A stretch of DNA of 64,000 nt from Verrucomicrobiota bacterium (lineage in GTDB: Bacteria; Verrucomicrobiota; Verrucomicrobiia; Verrucomicrobiales; Akkermansiaceae), in NCBI GenBank assembly GCA_004294095.1, contig RDZR01000029.1, forward strand, positions 1 to 64,000. Reading direction: 5' to 3'. A program made the position numbers and the translations under genes. The stretch's first letter is position 1. Each line of letters starts with the position of its first letter. Shown in pieces: positions 34,855 to 46,002 of this stretch. The notes below the pieces were generated by a model, which saw nothing but the letters and a program-made list of their open reading frames with translations, did no database searches and was not told where the DNA came from.

Positions 34855-35847
34855 TTAGAGAATCAACATGCAATCTCCGTAACTGTAAAATCGGTAACGT
34901 TCTTTGACAGCGTGCTCATAGGCCGCCATCGCTAATGATTTTCCAGCAAACGCGCAAACCAGCATGATCAACGTGCTCTTGGGTAAATGAAAATTGGTAA
35001 GAAGCCCATCCACCGCGCGAAACTGATAGGGAGGATGTAAAAAAATCGCCGTTTCGCCTGCCTGCGCATCGCCGGCAATGCGCTGCTGCCCAGATGGCAG
35101 CGCGAGCGATTCGAGCACACGCGTCACCGTGGTGCCGATCGCGATGACTCGCTCTGCCCGATTGACCGCCTCCGCAGTCTCAGCGGAGACCAGATATTTT
35201 TCTGAATGCATCACATGGTCCGTCACCACTTCCGCAGAGACTGGACGGAATGTGCCGACTCCGACGTGAAGTGTTAGAAATGTGTGCGGCACACTTGCTA
35301 AAATTTCCGGACTGAAATGCAGCCCGGCGGTCGGCGCCGCGATGGCACCTTCATTGCGCGCATAGATCGTTTGATATCGCTCGCGATCAGCAAGTTCATC
35401 GTCGCGGCCCATGTAATGAGGCAGCGCAAGATGGCCATGCTCATTCAAATCAAGTGGGCGCTCCCAAGTAATCAGGCGATCTCCATTTTCATCCACATGC
35501 GTCACCGTGCCGCGGCAGCCGCCGACAGTGAGGTGGTGCCCCAAGCGCAACGATTTACCCGGCTTGACCAAACAACGCCAAACGCACTCGCTGGGCCGAT
35601 CTAACACTAACAGTTCTTTTCTCCCGTCATCTGACCACAAGCGCGCGGGAATGACCTTGGTATCATTGAGCACCACACAATCGCCTGGGTTGATGAACTT
35701 CGAAAAATCGGCAAACTTGCGATCTTCGATTTCCCCGGAATCACGATGCACCACCAACATCCGCGAACTACTGCGATTTTCTAACGGATGACTCGCGATC
35801 AATTCCTTAGGCAAATGGTAATCGTAATCGCGGACGTGAAGTGACAT
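34855..35847 (-). CDS. queA: S-adenosylmethionine:tRNA ribosyltransferase-isomerase
   Basis: 330-residue enzyme that transfers the ribosyl moiety of SAM onto preQ1 in tRNA, in queuosine synthesis. Clear signatures are DYDYHLPKELIASHPLENR, VVLNDTKVIPARL, GAIAAPTAGLHFSPEIL, HVGVGTFRPVSAE and FHLPKSTLIMLVCAFAG. The start is ATG 35847; an upstream codon at 35868 is less likely. Twenty-one bases separate it from xthA. Confidence 0.95.
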   Translation of the reverse strand: MSLHVRDYDYHLPKELIASHPLENRSSSRMLVVHRDSGEIEDRKFADFSKFINPGDCVVLNDTKVIPARLWSDDGRKELLVLDRPSECVWRCLVKPGKSLRLGHHLTVGGCRGTVTHVDENGDRLITWERPLDLNEHGHLALPHYMGRDDELADRERYQTIYARNEGAIAAPTAGLHFSPEILASVPHTFLTLHVGVGTFRPVSAEVVTDHVMHSEKYLVSAETAEAVNRAERVIAIGTTVTRVLESLALPSGQQRIAGDAQAGETAIFLHPPYQFRAVDGLLTNFHLPKSTLIMLVCAFAGKSLAMAAYEHAVKERYRFYSYGDCMLIL

Positions 35848-35929
35848 GGTGTAAGTTGCCAGAAGCAACTAAAGCAAATTGCCCATGATGCAAGATCGCA
35901 TCCATGGTGCTTAATTAAATCCACCAAAG

Positions 35930-36006
35930 TGGTCGGGGCGGCCAGATTCGAACTGACGACATCCTGCTCCCAAAGCAGGCGCTCTACCAGGCTGAGCTAC
36001 GCCCCG
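35930..36006 (-). tRNA. tRNA-Pro (anticodon TGG)
   Basis: 77-nt cloverleaf on the minus strand. Acceptor CGGGGCG/CGCCCCG with the C1-G72 pair characteristic of bacterial tRNA-Pro, D-arm GCTCAGCCTGGTAGAGC, anticodon stem CCTGC/GCAGG with loop TTTGGGA giving TGG, T-arm GTCAG-TTCGAAT-CTGGC, discriminator A and encoded CCA. No island-like duplication of its 3' end is seen. Confidence 0.97.
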
Positions 36007-36201
36007 TGCACGCGCGGACACTTGGTGAATCATCAAAGTGAATCAAGCAATTCTTTTCAAAAAATTTAAAGAAGCGATTTAAAAGGCCCGCGGCTGAGAA
36101 TGGCGAGGCCCGTGCAACGCCAGATCCCGCCGTGACTTTCAGCTTGCAAGGCCATCCGCCCTCGGCTACATCCTGCCTGCACAACTTCTGACGCAAGTAA
36201 G

Positions 36202-36226
36202 GAGTGGGTCTCGCACCCACTCTTTT
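36202..36226. terminator. Hairpin between tRNA-Pro and nusA
   Basis: GAGTGGGT-CTCGC-ACCCACTC, an 8-bp perfect stem, followed by TTTT at 36223-36226. It resembles a short intrinsic terminator on the plus strand. Since no plus-strand gene precedes it, it may instead be an intergenic repeat or part of the nusA leader. Apart from this and the tRNA, 35848-36263 holds no gene. Confidence 0.4.
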
Positions 36227-36263
36227 GCGTCTCTAGGGATCAGCACTCTGCGCATTTGCCATC

Positions 36264-37535
36264 ATGACTAACGATATTGTCGCCCTCATCGAGTATTACG
36301 AAAAAGAAAAGAGCATTGATCGTGCTAAGGTCCTTGCCGCGCTTGAATTTGCCTTCATTTCTGCTTATCGCAAAATGGTCCCAGGTGCTGAATCCATCGA
36401 TACTCTGCGCGCGGATTGCAATTTAAAGAAAGGCGAGACGAAAATTTACGCTATGCTTCAAGCCGTGGAGGATGCTGAGCTGACGGATAAATTCAACCAA
36501 GTCCCACTCAGCACTGCCCGCAAAAAGAATCCCACCATCGAGGCGGAAGAATTTATCGAATTCAATGTGACTCCCAAAGACTTCGGGCGCATCGCGGTGC
36601 AAACTGCCAAGCAAACGATGATGCAGCGCCTCCGCCAAGCAGAGAAGGAAATGATTTACGAGGAGTTTAAGGACCGCGCGGGCGATATCGTTTCCGGCAC
36701 CGTGCGCCGCTTTGATCGTAATGATGTGATGGTCGATCTCGGGAAATTTGAGGGAATCATGCCCAACCGCGAGCGCGTGCAAGGTGAAGATTACAATATA
36801 GGCGATCGCATTCGCGCATACGTTTTGGCCGTGGAAAATGAAGGCCGCGGACCTGAAATCATCCTCTCGCGCAGTCATCCCAATTTTGTCCGCCGTTTAT
36901 TCGAGGCGGAAGTTAATGAAATCTCAGATCGCACCGTGGAAATCCGCGCCATCGCTCGCGAAGCCGGTTTCCGCACGAAAGTGGCCGTCTGGAGCAGCGA
37001 CCCGAAAGTCGATCCGGTAGGTGCCTGCGTCGGCATGCGTGGTGCACGAGTCAAAAACATCGTTCGCGAGCTCAATAATGAGAAAGTGGACATTATTCGC
37101 TGGAGCGATGATCCAGCGGAACTCGTTCGCGAGGCTCTCAAGCCTGCCGAGCTGATCTCCATCACCGTCAATACCGAAGGACGCTCGGTGAACGTGACTG
37201 TCAATGAGGCTGATTTAAGTAAGGCGATTGGCCGCAAGGGACAAAACGCGCGGCTCTCATCTCGCCTCATGGGCTGGGACGTGCAAGTCAAGCGCGATGA
37301 ATCCAAAGCCGAGCAATTTAAGGAAAAAATGGGTGGCGTGGCACACAGCCTTAGCGAACAGTTAGGCATCACCGATGAGTTGGGTGAAAAGCTCATGCTC
37401 ATCGGCGGAGTCAGCGCGGAAATGATCGTGGATATGCCAGCGGATTTCATCTCTGGAACTCTTGATATTTCGCTGGACGAAGCAGAATCCATTCTCGAAC
37501 GCGCCAATGCATTGGTTTCTAACAGCCAAGACTAA
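36264..37535 (+). CDS. nusA: Transcription termination/antitermination factor NusA
   Basis: 423-residue RNA polymerase-binding factor. The N-terminal domain (residues 1-130) is followed by an S1 domain (DIVSGTVRRFDRNDVMVDLG) and two KH domains, including DPVGACVGMRGARVKNIV and KAIGRKGQNARLSSRLMGW. A short acidic helical C-terminal region may match a helix-hairpin-helix. Start of the nusA-infB-rbfA translation operon. rimP, which often precedes nusA, is absent here. Confidence 0.95.
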   Translation: MTNDIVALIEYYEKEKSIDRAKVLAALEFAFISAYRKMVPGAESIDTLRADCNLKKGETKIYAMLQAVEDAELTDKFNQVPLSTARKKNPTIEAEEFIEFNVTPKDFGRIAVQTAKQTMMQRLRQAEKEMIYEEFKDRAGDIVSGTVRRFDRNDVMVDLGKFEGIMPNRERVQGEDYNIGDRIRAYVLAVENEGRGPEIILSRSHPNFVRRLFEAEVNEISDRTVEIRAIAREAGFRTKVAVWSSDPKVDPVGACVGMRGARVKNIVRELNNEKVDIIRWSDDPAELVREALKPAELISITVNTEGRSVNVTVNEADLSKAIGRKGQNARLSSRLMGWDVQVKRDESKAEQFKEKMGGVAHSLSEQLGITDELGEKLMLIGGVSAEMIVDMPADFISGTLDISLDEAESILERANALVSNSQD

Positions 37536-37616
37536 GGCCATTTCTAACATTTTCTCAAATCATCTATCATTTCATCGCTAGCCAATTTTTGTTAGTTCAT
37601 TTTTAATCATTTCCGG

Positions 37617-39749
37617 ATGCCCAAAGACAGCGAAAGCTCCCCCAAAAAAGAAAAGGTTCTCGATTTAATCGATGGAACCAAGAAGCCATCGCGTCGTGAG
37701 CGCCAACGCAAGGAGGCGGAAGTCGTGCCTGCTCTACCGAGCGCGCTTGATGCAAAAAAAGCGAATGCTCTCGATCTATTTGCCGAGGAAAAAAAGCCTA
37801 AAGTGCGAAAAACGGCACCTGCGGGGAAAGGGGTGATCAAACCGATTTCTAAATTGTTAGATAGCGAGGAGAAAGCCACCGCCAGCGAACCGATTCCTGT
37901 GGTGATCGAAGCACCGGTGGTCATCGCAGAAAGCGAACCCGAAGAGTCTCAGGATGTCTCGGATGATCCCAAGCTCATCGTCATCAAACCGCCAATTTTG
38001 GTAGCCGTCTTGGCGGCGAAGTTGGGGCTCAAGCCGTTCAATATCATGGCGGATTTGATCAAGCTCGGAGTTTTTCCAGCGCCGAATCAACCGCTGGAGC
38101 CGGACATTGCCGCGAAAGTTTGTGAGAGCCACGGCTTCGTCTTTGAGCGTGAAAAGCGCGATAAAGAAAAAGGCGTGCACAAAATCGAAGAGGTCATCAA
38201 AGAGCCGGAATTACCCGCCGCTGAGCCCGAAGATTTACTCAAGCCCCGGCCGCCGATTATCACCATCATGGGCCACGTCGATCACGGGAAAACATCCCTC
38301 CTCGATTACTTGCGCAAAAGCCGCATCACCTCGGGAGAAGCGGGTGGAATTACTCAACACATCGGTGCCTATCAGATTATCCATCAGGAAAATGAAATCA
38401 CATTTCTGGATACTCCTGGCCACGCAATTTTCTCAGACATGCGCGCCCGCGGTGCGGACATCACCGACATCATCGTGCTCGTGGTGGCTGCCAATGACGG
38501 CATCATGCCGCAGACGATTGAAGCCATCGAACACGCTAAAAAAGCTAACAAAACCGTCATCGTCGCCATCAATAAATGCGACTTGCCCTCCGCCAATGTC
38601 GAGCGCGTGAAAAGCCAACTCGCGGAAAAAGGCCTGCAAACCACCGACTACGGCGGCGATACCGAATTTGCCGAAGTCTCCGCCCTCACCGGCCACGGCA
38701 TGGATGATCTGTTAGACTTGATCGCTCTCCAAGCCGAGGTGATGGAACTCAAAGCGAATCCGAAAACCACGGCCCGCGCCACGATCATCGAAGCCCGCGT
38801 GGTGCCCGGTCGCGGCACGACGGCCACGGTGATCATCGAATCCGGCACCCTCAAGGTAGGCACTCCATTCATCTGTGGCCCATTTGCCGGAAAAGTGCGC
38901 TCGTTAATTAACGATTGCGGAGCAACGGTAAAAACGGCCCATCCGGGTATGCCAGTGGAAGTCATCGGCTTTGAAGAATTGCCAAACGTCGGCGATCATC
39001 TCACGGAAATGCGCTCGGAGCGCGAAGCCAAAGTGCTCGCCACGGAGCGCCAAGAAGTGCAACGCCTTGCCCGCCTCAAGCCGCAGCATCGCAACCGCAT
39101 GCAAGATCTTTATTCCCTCGTCCGTGATGGCGGCGGGAAAGCTCAGCTCAAGCTGATCCTCAAGTGCGATGTGCAAGGCTCAGTCGAGGCGATCAAAAAA
39201 GCCATCTTGGCCATCGAGTCGGACAAAGTGGAATGCCTATTCATCACCGCTGCCGCCGGCCCGATCACCGAATCGGACGTCGCGTATGCCACTTCTACTG
39301 GAGCGACCATTCTCGGCTTCAACGTCAAAGTGGAAGCCAAGGCCGTCAAATCCGCCAAGGCGGGCGAGGTGGAAATTAAACTCTACTCCGTGGTTTATGA
39401 ATTGATCGACCAAGTGCGCGAAGCGATGCTCGGCCTGCTTGAGCCGCTCACTCGCGAAACCGTCATCGGCCACGCAGAAGTTCGCAAAGTCTTCAAGCTC
39501 ACTCGCGGACGTGCTGCCGGCTCGTTCGTCACCGATGGCCGCATCCATCGCAAGGCCCACGCTCGCATCATCCGCGGTGGCGTGCCAGTGTTCGATGGAA
39601 AAATGTCCACCCTCCGCCGTGAGCGCGACGAAGTCGAAGAAGTTCGCGTGAACTTCGAGTGCGGTATTCGCCTCAGTGACTTTAACGAATACGAAGAGGG
39701 CGATATCGTCGAGTGCTATAAACTCGAAAAAGTTGCGCAAACGCTGTGA
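37617..39749 (+). CDS. infB: Translation initiation factor IF-2
   Basis: 710-residue GTPase that brings initiator tRNA to the 30S subunit. The N-terminal region (1-210) is short and charged, with an IF2N-like segment [20 protein letters not shown]. The G domain has [22 protein letters not shown] and [10 protein letters not shown]. Domains II-IV follow, including [19 protein letters not shown]. Shorter than E. coli IF-2 (890 residues) because of the compact N-terminus. Confidence 0.96.
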   Translation: MPKDSESSPKKEKVLDLIDGTKKPSRRERQRKEAEVVPALPSALDAKKANALDLFAEEKKPKVRKTAPAGKGVIKPISKLLDSEEKATASEPIPVVIEAPVVIAESEPEESQDVSDDPKLIVIKPPILVAVLAAKLGLKPFNIMADLIKLGVFPAPNQPLEPDIAAKVCESHGFVFEREKRDKEKGVHKIEEVIKEPELPAAEPEDLLKPRPPIITIMGHVDHGKTSLLDYLRKSRITSGEAGGITQHIGAYQIIHQENEITFLDTPGHAIFSDMRARGADITDIIVLVVAANDGIMPQTIEAIEHAKKANKTVIVAINKCDLPSANVERVKSQLAEKGLQTTDYGGDTEFAEVSALTGHGMDDLLDLIALQAEVMELKANPKTTARATIIEARVVPGRGTTATVIIESGTLKVGTPFICGPFAGKVRSLINDCGATVKTAHPGMPVEVIGFEELPNVGDHLTEMRSEREAKVLATERQEVQRLARLKPQHRNRMQDLYSLVRDGGGKAQLKLILKCDVQGSVEAIKKAILAIESDKVECLFITAAAGPITESDVAYATSTGATILGFNVKVEAKAVKSAKAGEVEIKLYSVVYELIDQVREAMLGLLEPLTRETVIGHAEVRKVFKLTRGRAAGSFVTDGRIHRKAHARIIRGGVPVFDGKMSTLRRERDEVEEVRVNFECGIRLSDFNEYEEGDIVECYKLEKVAQTL

Positions 39750-39798
39750 GCTGTTTGCCATTTAGTATCTGATAGATTGTTAGAAATTGATAGTTGCT

Positions 39799-40167
39799 AT
39801 GTCGCGTCGCCTAGATCGAGTGAATGAATTGCTCCGCAGAGAAATCGGTTCCTTGGTGCAACGCGATTTCGAGTGGCATGGAAAATTAGTCACCATCCGC
39901 GATGTGGAAGTGACCCAAGACCTCAAAGAAGCGAAAGTTTGGGTGAGTGTGCTTGGAGGAGATGCCACGCCGATTTTAGATAAATTGAACCGCGCGCATG
40001 GCATGATCCAAAGCAAAGTGATGAAGCGAGTGGTGCTCAAGTCCACTCCCGTGCTGAGGTTTTGCCTCGATGTTTCTACGGAGCGCGGCGTGCATTTGGT
40101 GAATCTGTTAGAAGAAGTCGATCAATTGCCAAAAGCTCCGGAGCTGACTCCAAGCGAGGAAGCTTGA
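39799..40167 (+). CDS. rbfA: Ribosome-binding factor A
   Basis: 122 residues from ATG 39799 (the TTG at 39787 is less likely). MSRRLDRVNELLRREIGSLV and the KH-like core with EVTQDLKEAKVWVSVLGG are typical. It assists 30S maturation. It follows infB by 49 bp, completing the operon. Confidence 0.92.
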   Translation: MSRRLDRVNELLRREIGSLVQRDFEWHGKLVTIRDVEVTQDLKEAKVWVSVLGGDATPILDKLNRAHGMIQSKVMKRVVLKSTPVLRFCLDVSTERGVHLVNLLEEVDQLPKAPELTPSEEA

Positions 40168-40246
40168 GCGGATGCGATAAGAAATTTTTCGATCCGGCAC
40201 AAAACAAGCTGGCATGGTGGGTTAGGTTTATTAGAATCCACCGATC

Positions 40247-41374
40247 ATGGCCACTCTTGCAACGACTGTTAACGGAATTTCATTTGCCAACCCATTTGTC
40301 ATCGGTTCGGGCCCTCCGGGGACCAACGTCAAGGTGATCAAACGAGCCTTCAAAGATGGCTGGGGCGGCGTGATTGCAAAAACGGTTAGCCTTGATTGCA
40401 GCAAAGTGATCAACGTCAGCCCGCGCTATGCCAAGCTGCATGCCAATGATGGCAAGGAAGTGATCGGCTGGGAAAACATCGAATTAATCAGCGACCGCAA
40501 ATTTGAAATTTGGTTAGATGAATTCAAAGAAGCCAAAGATGCCTACCCCGAGGGCGTGTTGATCGCCTCTGTCATGGAGGAATACAACAAAGATGCGTGG
40601 TGCGAAATGATCGAGCGCTGCCAAGACGCGGGTGTCGATGCCTTTGAACTCAATTTTTCCTGCCCGCACGGTTTGCCAGAACGCAAAATGGGTGCTGCGA
40701 TGGGACAAGATCCGGCGATTCTTGAAGAAGTCTGCAGCTGGGTGATGGGCGTGGCCAAGATTCCAGTTTGGGCAAAAATGACTCCTAACGTCACCCACAT
40801 TGAAGAGCCAACAGCCGCCGCATTGCGTGCGGGCTGCGATGGTGTTTCAGCGATCAATACCATCCGCAGCGTGATGGGGGTAAATCTGGAAACGTTGCGG
40901 CCAGAGCCAAGCGTCGAAGGTTACACCACGCCCGGCGGCTACTCGTCCAAGGCGGTCAAGCCGATTGCTCTGCGCATGGTGATGGAGATTGCTCAATTGA
41001 TCCGCAAGGAATTTCCAGGGCGCACACTTTCCGGCTTGGGCGGCGTGGAAACTGGAAAAGATGCCGCGCAGTTTATTCTGTTAGGGAGCGACACCGTGCA
41101 AGTCTGCACTGGTGTCATGAAATTTGGCTACGGCATGGTGACTCAGCTCTGCGAAGAATTGTTAGAGTTCATGGAAGGCAAAGGGTTCAACACGCTGGAT
41201 GAATTCAAAGGCCTCAGCTTGCCCTATTTTACCAGCCACGCAGAATTGGTGCGCATGCAAACTGCTCGCAAGGCGGAAGAAGCGGCAGCTAAAGAACGCG
41301 CCGGCATGGTCAAGAGCGATGGCGAGTGGGATGGGGATGATTTTGTCAAACAATCCAACGCGCTCTCACGCTGA
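40247..41374 (+). CDS. Dihydropyrimidine dehydrogenase / dihydroorotate dehydrogenase-like flavoprotein
   Basis: 375-residue TIM-barrel FMN enzyme resembling PreA. The FMN-site segments are FVIGSGPPGTNVKVIKRAF and IAKTVSLDCSKV. The active-site region ELNFSCPHGLPERKMGAAMG has the Cys used by dihydropyrimidine dehydrogenases, and VWAKMTPNVTHI follows. PreA usually carries a C-terminal 2[4Fe-4S] ferredoxin-like domain and pairs with PreT; neither is visible here, and the C-terminus is short and charged. The role could be pyrimidine reduction or an uncharacterised homologue. Confidence 0.75.
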   Translation: MATLATTVNGISFANPFVIGSGPPGTNVKVIKRAFKDGWGGVIAKTVSLDCSKVINVSPRYAKLHANDGKEVIGWENIELISDRKFEIWLDEFKEAKDAYPEGVLIASVMEEYNKDAWCEMIERCQDAGVDAFELNFSCPHGLPERKMGAAMGQDPAILEEVCSWVMGVAKIPVWAKMTPNVTHIEEPTAAALRAGCDGVSAINTIRSVMGVNLETLRPEPSVEGYTTPGGYSSKAVKPIALRMVMEIAQLIRKEFPGRTLSGLGGVETGKDAAQFILLGSDTVQVCTGVMKFGYGMVTQLCEELLEFMEGKGFNTLDEFKGLSLPYFTSHAELVRMQTARKAEEAAAKERAGMVKSDGEWDGDDFVKQSNALSR

Positions 41375-41381
41375 CAAGCAT

Positions 41382-41446
41382 CAAGGAGAGTGGGCATCTT
41401 GCCCACATCCATATGAAGATTGTGGGCATGATGCCCACGCTCCTTG
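41382..41446. terminator. Bidirectional hairpin between convergent genes
   Basis: A 16-base outer arm CAAGGAGAGTGGGCAT pairs with ATGCCCACGCTCCTTG (15/16). Each half also forms its own hairpin: GTGGGCATCTTGCCCAC (41390-41406) and GTGGGCATGATGCCCAC (41422-41438). It lies between the convergent PreA-like gene and carB, where a bidirectional terminator is expected, although T-runs are short. A repeat-family origin is also possible. Confidence 0.5.
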
Positions 41447-41456
41447 AGAAATGTGG

Positions 41457-44400
41457 CTAAGCCCCAACCCGCGGATGATACTCTTGCAGGCACTTGACTG
41501 CGAGTTCGCTCGCTTTGAGTGAGCGCATCGCCTTCACGGATGCCTCGGCGGCGGCCAAGTTGGTGGCGTGAGAAATTTTCTGGGCGATGGCAGACGAGCG
41601 GATGAGCACTTCGTCCGCGCGAGATTCGTGGCTGCTTGGGGTATTGATGATGAAATGAATTTCGTGGTTTTTCATCATATCCAAAATGTTAGGACGGGCT
41701 TGTTCTAACACTTTGTAAACTCGCGTCGAAGGGATTCCCTCTTCAATGAATCGTTGATGCGTGCCACCCGTCGAGCAAATGTGAAAGCCAAGCTCGACTA
41801 AATCTTTGGCAATTTTCACCGCGCGGTCTTTATCGCGATCCGCCACGGAGAGGAAGACGTTGCCGTGAGTCGGAAGTGGATTGAAGGCGGCGATTTGAGA
41901 TTTTGCGTAGGCCATGCCCCAATCGGCATCGATGCCCATCACCTCGCCAGTTGATTTCATTTCAGGACCGAGCACGATATCGATGCCGGGAAAGCGGTTC
42001 CATGGAAAGACGGCTTCTTTGACTGAGAAGTGGGTGGGTCTAACCGTTTCGGTATAGCCAAGGTCTTTGAGTTTTTGGCCAACCATGACTTTCGCAGCCA
42101 ACTTCGCCAGAGAGATGCCAGTGGCCTTGCTCACAAATGGCACGGTGCGCGAGGCGCGTGGATTGACTTCAATCACGTAGAGTTGCTCATCTTTCACCGC
42201 GAATTGGATATTCATCAGCCCGCAGACATTGAGTTCTTTGGCGAGTGCCTTGGCAGCGCGTGTGATTTCTTCTTGGATCGATGCGCTGAGTGAGAATGCC
42301 GGAATCACACAAGCCGAATCGCCGGAATGAATGCCGGCTTGTTCGATGTGTTCCATGATTGCGCCGACGACAGATGTTTCCCCATCGCTGATACAATCGA
42401 CATCCACTTCTGTTGCATTGTCCAGAAAGCGGTCCACCAAAACCGGACGCTCCGGGGATGCCGTCACCGCTTCTCTCATGTAGCGCGAGAGTTCATCATC
42501 CGAATAAACAATCATCATCGCTCGCCCACCTAACACAAATGACGGACGCACCAAAACGGGATAGCCAATGCGGTTGGCAATCAAGAGTGCTTCCGCTGCA
42601 TTCGTCGCGGTGCCGGCGTCTGCCTGCTTCAAGCCGAGTTTATCTAACAGGCTTGAGAAAAATTTACGATCCTCCGCCTGTTCGATTGATTTTGGGCAAG
42701 TGCCAATGATCGGCACGCCATGGCGCTCGAGATCAGCGGCGAGGTTCAGCGGAGTTTGTCCGCCGAATTGCACGATCACGCCGACTGGTTTTTCCTGATC
42801 ACAAATGTTCAAAACATCTTCAAGCGTCAGTGGCTCGAAAAATAATTTATCCGAGGTGTCATAATCGGTTGAAACGGTTTCCGGGTTGGAATTGACCATG
42901 ATTGTCTCATAGCCAAGTTCTTTCAATGCGAAGGCTGCATGCACACAGCAGTAATCAAACTCAATGCCTTGACCGATTCTGTTAGGCCCGCCACCGAGGA
43001 TGACAATCTTTGGCCGCTGCGAGTCGCGCGCTTCATTTTCATCGCCATACGTTGAGTAGAAATACGGCGTGTAGGCTTCAAACTCTGCGGCGCAGGTATC
43101 GACCAAACGATAGGTTGGGATGATTCCATGAGCCAGCCGCAGCGCGCGCACTTCTGACTCGGTGGTGTCCGCGGCGCGGGCGATTTGGCGATCTGAGAAG
43201 CCAAGTTTTTTCAGACGGCGCAGCTCGGCAGGCTCGCTCGGCAGCGTGCCAAGTGCGTTGAGCTGGTCTCCCTCATGAGCGAGTTGCTGCAAGTGGCGCA
43301 AGAACCATGGATCGATCTGTGTGACTTCGTTGACCTGCTCCAATGTCCATCCGTTAGAAAAGGCGGTTTGCAGCCAGAAAATGCGCTCGGCGTTGGGGAT
43401 TTGAAGTTTGCGCTGGATTTCATCTCGCGATGGCGCGGCCGGCATCTTGGAATCAAAGCCAAATCCCCAGCGTCCGGTTTCTAACGAGCGCAGGCATTTT
43501 TGCATGCTTTCTTTGAATGTCCGGCCGATCGCCATCGCTTCGCCCACCGACTTCATCGAGGTGGTAAGAACAGCATTGGCAGTGGGAAATTTCTCGAAGG
43601 TGAAGCGCGGAATTTTCGTCACCACGTAATCAATGGTCGGCTCAAATGACGCCGGAGTCTCGCGCGTGATGTCGTTGGGCAGTTCATCCAGCGTGTAGCC
43701 AACAGCGAGCTTGGCGGCAATTTTTGCAATCGGAAATCCAGTCGCTTTGGATGCCAGTGCTGAGCTGCGCGAAACGCGCGGATTCATCTCGATGACGATC
43801 ATGCGGCCCGTTTGAGGATCGGTGGCGAATTGGATATTCGAGCCGCCGGTTTCCACGCCGATTTCGCGAATCACGGCGAATGAGGCATCGCGCATGATTT
43901 GGTATTCTCTATCTGTTAGAGTTTGAATGGGTGCGACGGTGATCGAATCTCCGGTATGCACGCCCATCGGATCTAGATTTTCAATCGAGCAAATGACCAC
44001 GCAGTTGTCGGCGCAATCACGCATGACTTCCATTTCAAATTCTTTCCAGCCTAACAGAGATTCATCGATCAGCACTTCGGAAACGGGCGAGAGATCCAAG
44101 CCCCGCGCGATGATTTGCTCGTATTCTTCGCGGTTGTATGCGATGCCGCCGCCTTGCCCGCCTAGAGTGAATGCCGGCCGGATGATGAGTGGAAAGGTGC
44201 CGATTTCTTCCGCCACTTTGCGTGCTTCATCGAGTGTGTGAGCGATGCCCGAGCGAGGCATATCGAGGCCAATTTTCATCATCGCTTCTTTGAATAATTG
44301 GCGGTCCTCACCCTTATCGATCGCCTCAGCATTGGCGCCGATCATGCGCACGCCATGCTTGGCCAGCGTGCCGCTTTTGAATAACGACATCGAAGTATTC

Positions 44401-44687
44401 AGCGCAGTTTGTCCGCCAAGAGTGGGCAGCAAGGCATCCGGTTTTTCCCGAATGATGATTTTTTCCACCACTTCCGGCGTGATCGGCTCGATGTAGGTGC
44501 GATCGGCAAATTCTGGATCCGTCATGATCGTCGCCGGATTGGAATTCACTAAAATGACGAAGAATCCTTCTTCTTTGAGCGCCTTGCACGCTTGCACTCC
44601 GGAGTAGTCAAACTCACAGCCTTGGCCGATCACAATCGGGCCTGAACCAATGACGAGAATCTTTTGAATGCTGGGATCTTTTGGCAT
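41457..44687 (-). CDS. carB: Carbamoyl-phosphate synthase large subunit
   Basis: 1076-residue enzyme making carbamoyl phosphate for arginine and pyrimidines. Two ATP-grasp halves are visible: [20 protein letters not shown] and [20 protein letters not shown]. The C-terminal MGS-type regulatory domain ([20 protein letters not shown] to the end) is present. The N-terminal extension of the frame to 44735 is probably untranslated; [11 protein letters not shown] at 44687 is the natural start. carA is not in this window. Confidence 0.96.
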   Translation of the reverse strand: MPKDPSIQKILVIGSGPIVIGQGCEFDYSGVQACKALKEEGFFVILVNSNPATIMTDPEFADRTYIEPITPEVVEKIIIREKPDALLPTLGGQTALNTSMSLFKSGTLAKHGVRMIGANAEAIDKGEDRQLFKEAMMKIGLDMPRSGIAHTLDEARKVAEEIGTFPLIIRPAFTLGGQGGGIAYNREEYEQIIARGLDLSPVSEVLIDESLLGWKEFEMEVMRDCADNCVVICSIENLDPMGVHTGDSITVAPIQTLTDREYQIMRDASFAVIREIGVETGGSNIQFATDPQTGRMIVIEMNPRVSRSSALASKATGFPIAKIAAKLAVGYTLDELPNDITRETPASFEPTIDYVVTKIPRFTFEKFPTANAVLTTSMKSVGEAMAIGRTFKESMQKCLRSLETGRWGFGFDSKMPAAPSRDEIQRKLQIPNAERIFWLQTAFSNGWTLEQVNEVTQIDPWFLRHLQQLAHEGDQLNALGTLPSEPAELRRLKKLGFSDRQIARAADTTESEVRALRLAHGIIPTYRLVDTCAAEFEAYTPYFYSTYGDENEARDSQRPKIVILGGGPNRIGQGIEFDYCCVHAAFALKELGYETIMVNSNPETVSTDYDTSDKLFFEPLTLEDVLNICDQEKPVGVIVQFGGQTPLNLAADLERHGVPIIGTCPKSIEQAEDRKFFSSLLDKLGLKQADAGTATNAAEALLIANRIGYPVLVRPSFVLGGRAMMIVYSDDELSRYMREAVTASPERPVLVDRFLDNATEVDVDCISDGETSVVGAIMEHIEQAGIHSGDSACVIPAFSLSASIQEEITRAAKALAKELNVCGLMNIQFAVKDEQLYVIEVNPRASRTVPFVSKATGISLAKLAAKVMVGQKLKDLGYTETVRPTHFSVKEAVFPWNRFPGIDIVLGPEMKSTGEVMGIDADWGMAYAKSQIAAFNPLPTHGNVFLSVADRDKDRAVKIAKDLVELGFHICSTGGTHQRFIEEGIPSTRVYKVLEQARPNILDMMKNHEIHFIINTPSSHESRADEVLIRSSAIAQKISHATNLAAAEASVKAMRSLKASELAVKCLQEYHPRVGA

Positions 44688-44807
44688 GAGAAAAAAATGG
44701 AAGGTGCTGTCCGCCATCGGCGTGGGCGGGGGCAAATTTCGAGGTATGTGGCAGGGAATCCGCCGCTTGTAAAGGGCGGCGTGGAAATCACTGCAAAATC
44801 GACGTTT

Positions 44808-45965
44808 TCACAACGACTTGAGCATGCGTTCCAGCTCGTCAAGCCGTAGATCATCTGGGAAATCCCGCCGCAAGCATTCTGCAAAGTAAGTTGCTTTACC
44901 AGACATGCCCAAGCGAGCGGAGAGCCGCGCGGCATGAAATAGGCTGGCTTGGCGCTGGGATGGCAGGGAAAATCGTTCGGCCATGGCAGCATGCATGTCC
45001 AAGGCGGATTCTAACAGGCCCTGCTGTTCTTGAATGACGGCCAATGAGGCCATTTTGAGCCAATCGATCGATGATTCTGATGCTTGATTTTCCAGCCAGC
45101 GCGAATGCTGTGGGTGGCGATTTGATGCACCGGCATTTTTTTGCAGCTGATCTAACACATCATCGCTGCTTGGGATGAGCTGATAGACGACTCCGGCGGC
45201 AGTGTATTGCTTTGCTTCTAACAAAATGCGAGCGATTTCTAACAATGCGTGGCTATCGTCAAACGCGAGCTCCGCTTGGGGGCGCAGCAGGGATTGATTT
45301 TTTCTCACCCAATCGATCATCGCTTGGGGCTCGTTGCTTTTGATCACCGCCTGAGCAAGCACTTGCATGGCGGCCCAAATTCCTTCTCGTGGAGTTTGAA
45401 ATGCATCTCGGTTTTGCAGAGCGATTTCAAAATTTTCGTTACCCGCTGGTAGCTCGCCTAACTGATAGAAACAGACTGCACGATTGAGATAAAACAATCC
45501 TTGCGGGAAACGATCTCGTTCCTTGTCGCGTTCTAACCGAAATTTTTCAAACAGATCTAAAGCGGTGCGCCATTGCTGATCAGCCATGGCCGCCTCCGCC
45601 CATTTGAGTAGAGCATGCTTGTGAAAAACATTGCCGCCGATGCCTTGGTAGGGCTCGGGATTGGGAAAGTAGCGGTAGCATATCCCAAACGAATGCATCG
45701 CATTTTTCCACATCTTGAGCTTCATTTCGCATAAGCCTCTGCGGAAATAAAGCACTCCGATTTCGGGCTCTAACCGATCGTTCGATGCATCTTGATTGAT
45801 CTCAGCAATGAGCTGATCATGTGCCGCCATAGCGTTAGCCCAGTTGCCTTCGGCCATCGCGGCCAGCGCGCGATCCGCCCGCAGTGCGAGAGGACCACTC
45901 TCTTGAATCAACGCAAATCCGACCGCTGGCAAACAAGCGATGAGGACGGCGAGCGCAAGCTTCAT
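44808..45965 (-). CDS. Exported TPR-rich protein
   Basis: 385 residues from ATG 45965, chosen for its signal peptide MKLALAVLIACLPAVGFA. The mature protein is nearly all helical repeats (MAEGNWANAMAAHDQLIAEI, IGVLYFRRGLCEMKLKMWKN, WRTALDLFEKFRLERDKERD). Probably a periplasmic TPR scaffold; no specific family recognised. Several TCTAACA motifs occur within it. Confidence 0.7.
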   Translation of the reverse strand: MKLALAVLIACLPAVGFALIQESGPLALRADRALAAMAEGNWANAMAAHDQLIAEINQDASNDRLEPEIGVLYFRRGLCEMKLKMWKNAMHSFGICYRYFPNPEPYQGIGGNVFHKHALLKWAEAAMADQQWRTALDLFEKFRLERDKERDRFPQGLFYLNRAVCFYQLGELPAGNENFEIALQNRDAFQTPREGIWAAMQVLAQAVIKSNEPQAMIDWVRKNQSLLRPQAELAFDDSHALLEIARILLEAKQYTAAGVVYQLIPSSDDVLDQLQKNAGASNRHPQHSRWLENQASESSIDWLKMASLAVIQEQQGLLESALDMHAAMAERFSLPSQRQASLFHAARLSARLGMSGKATYFAECLRRDFPDDLRLDELERMLKSL

Positions 45966-46002
45966 ATGCCACACTAAACGGCATTTTGCGGCGCGGTGCA
46001 AA

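Noticed and set aside
35930-36006. Another island boundary at tRNA-Pro
   Set aside because: No repeat of the tRNA-Pro 3' end is visible in the window, and the neighbours on both sides are housekeeping genes.
41382-41446. Short repeats as a possible CRISPR array
   Set aside because: Only two inverted hairpins with no regular spacers and no cas genes.
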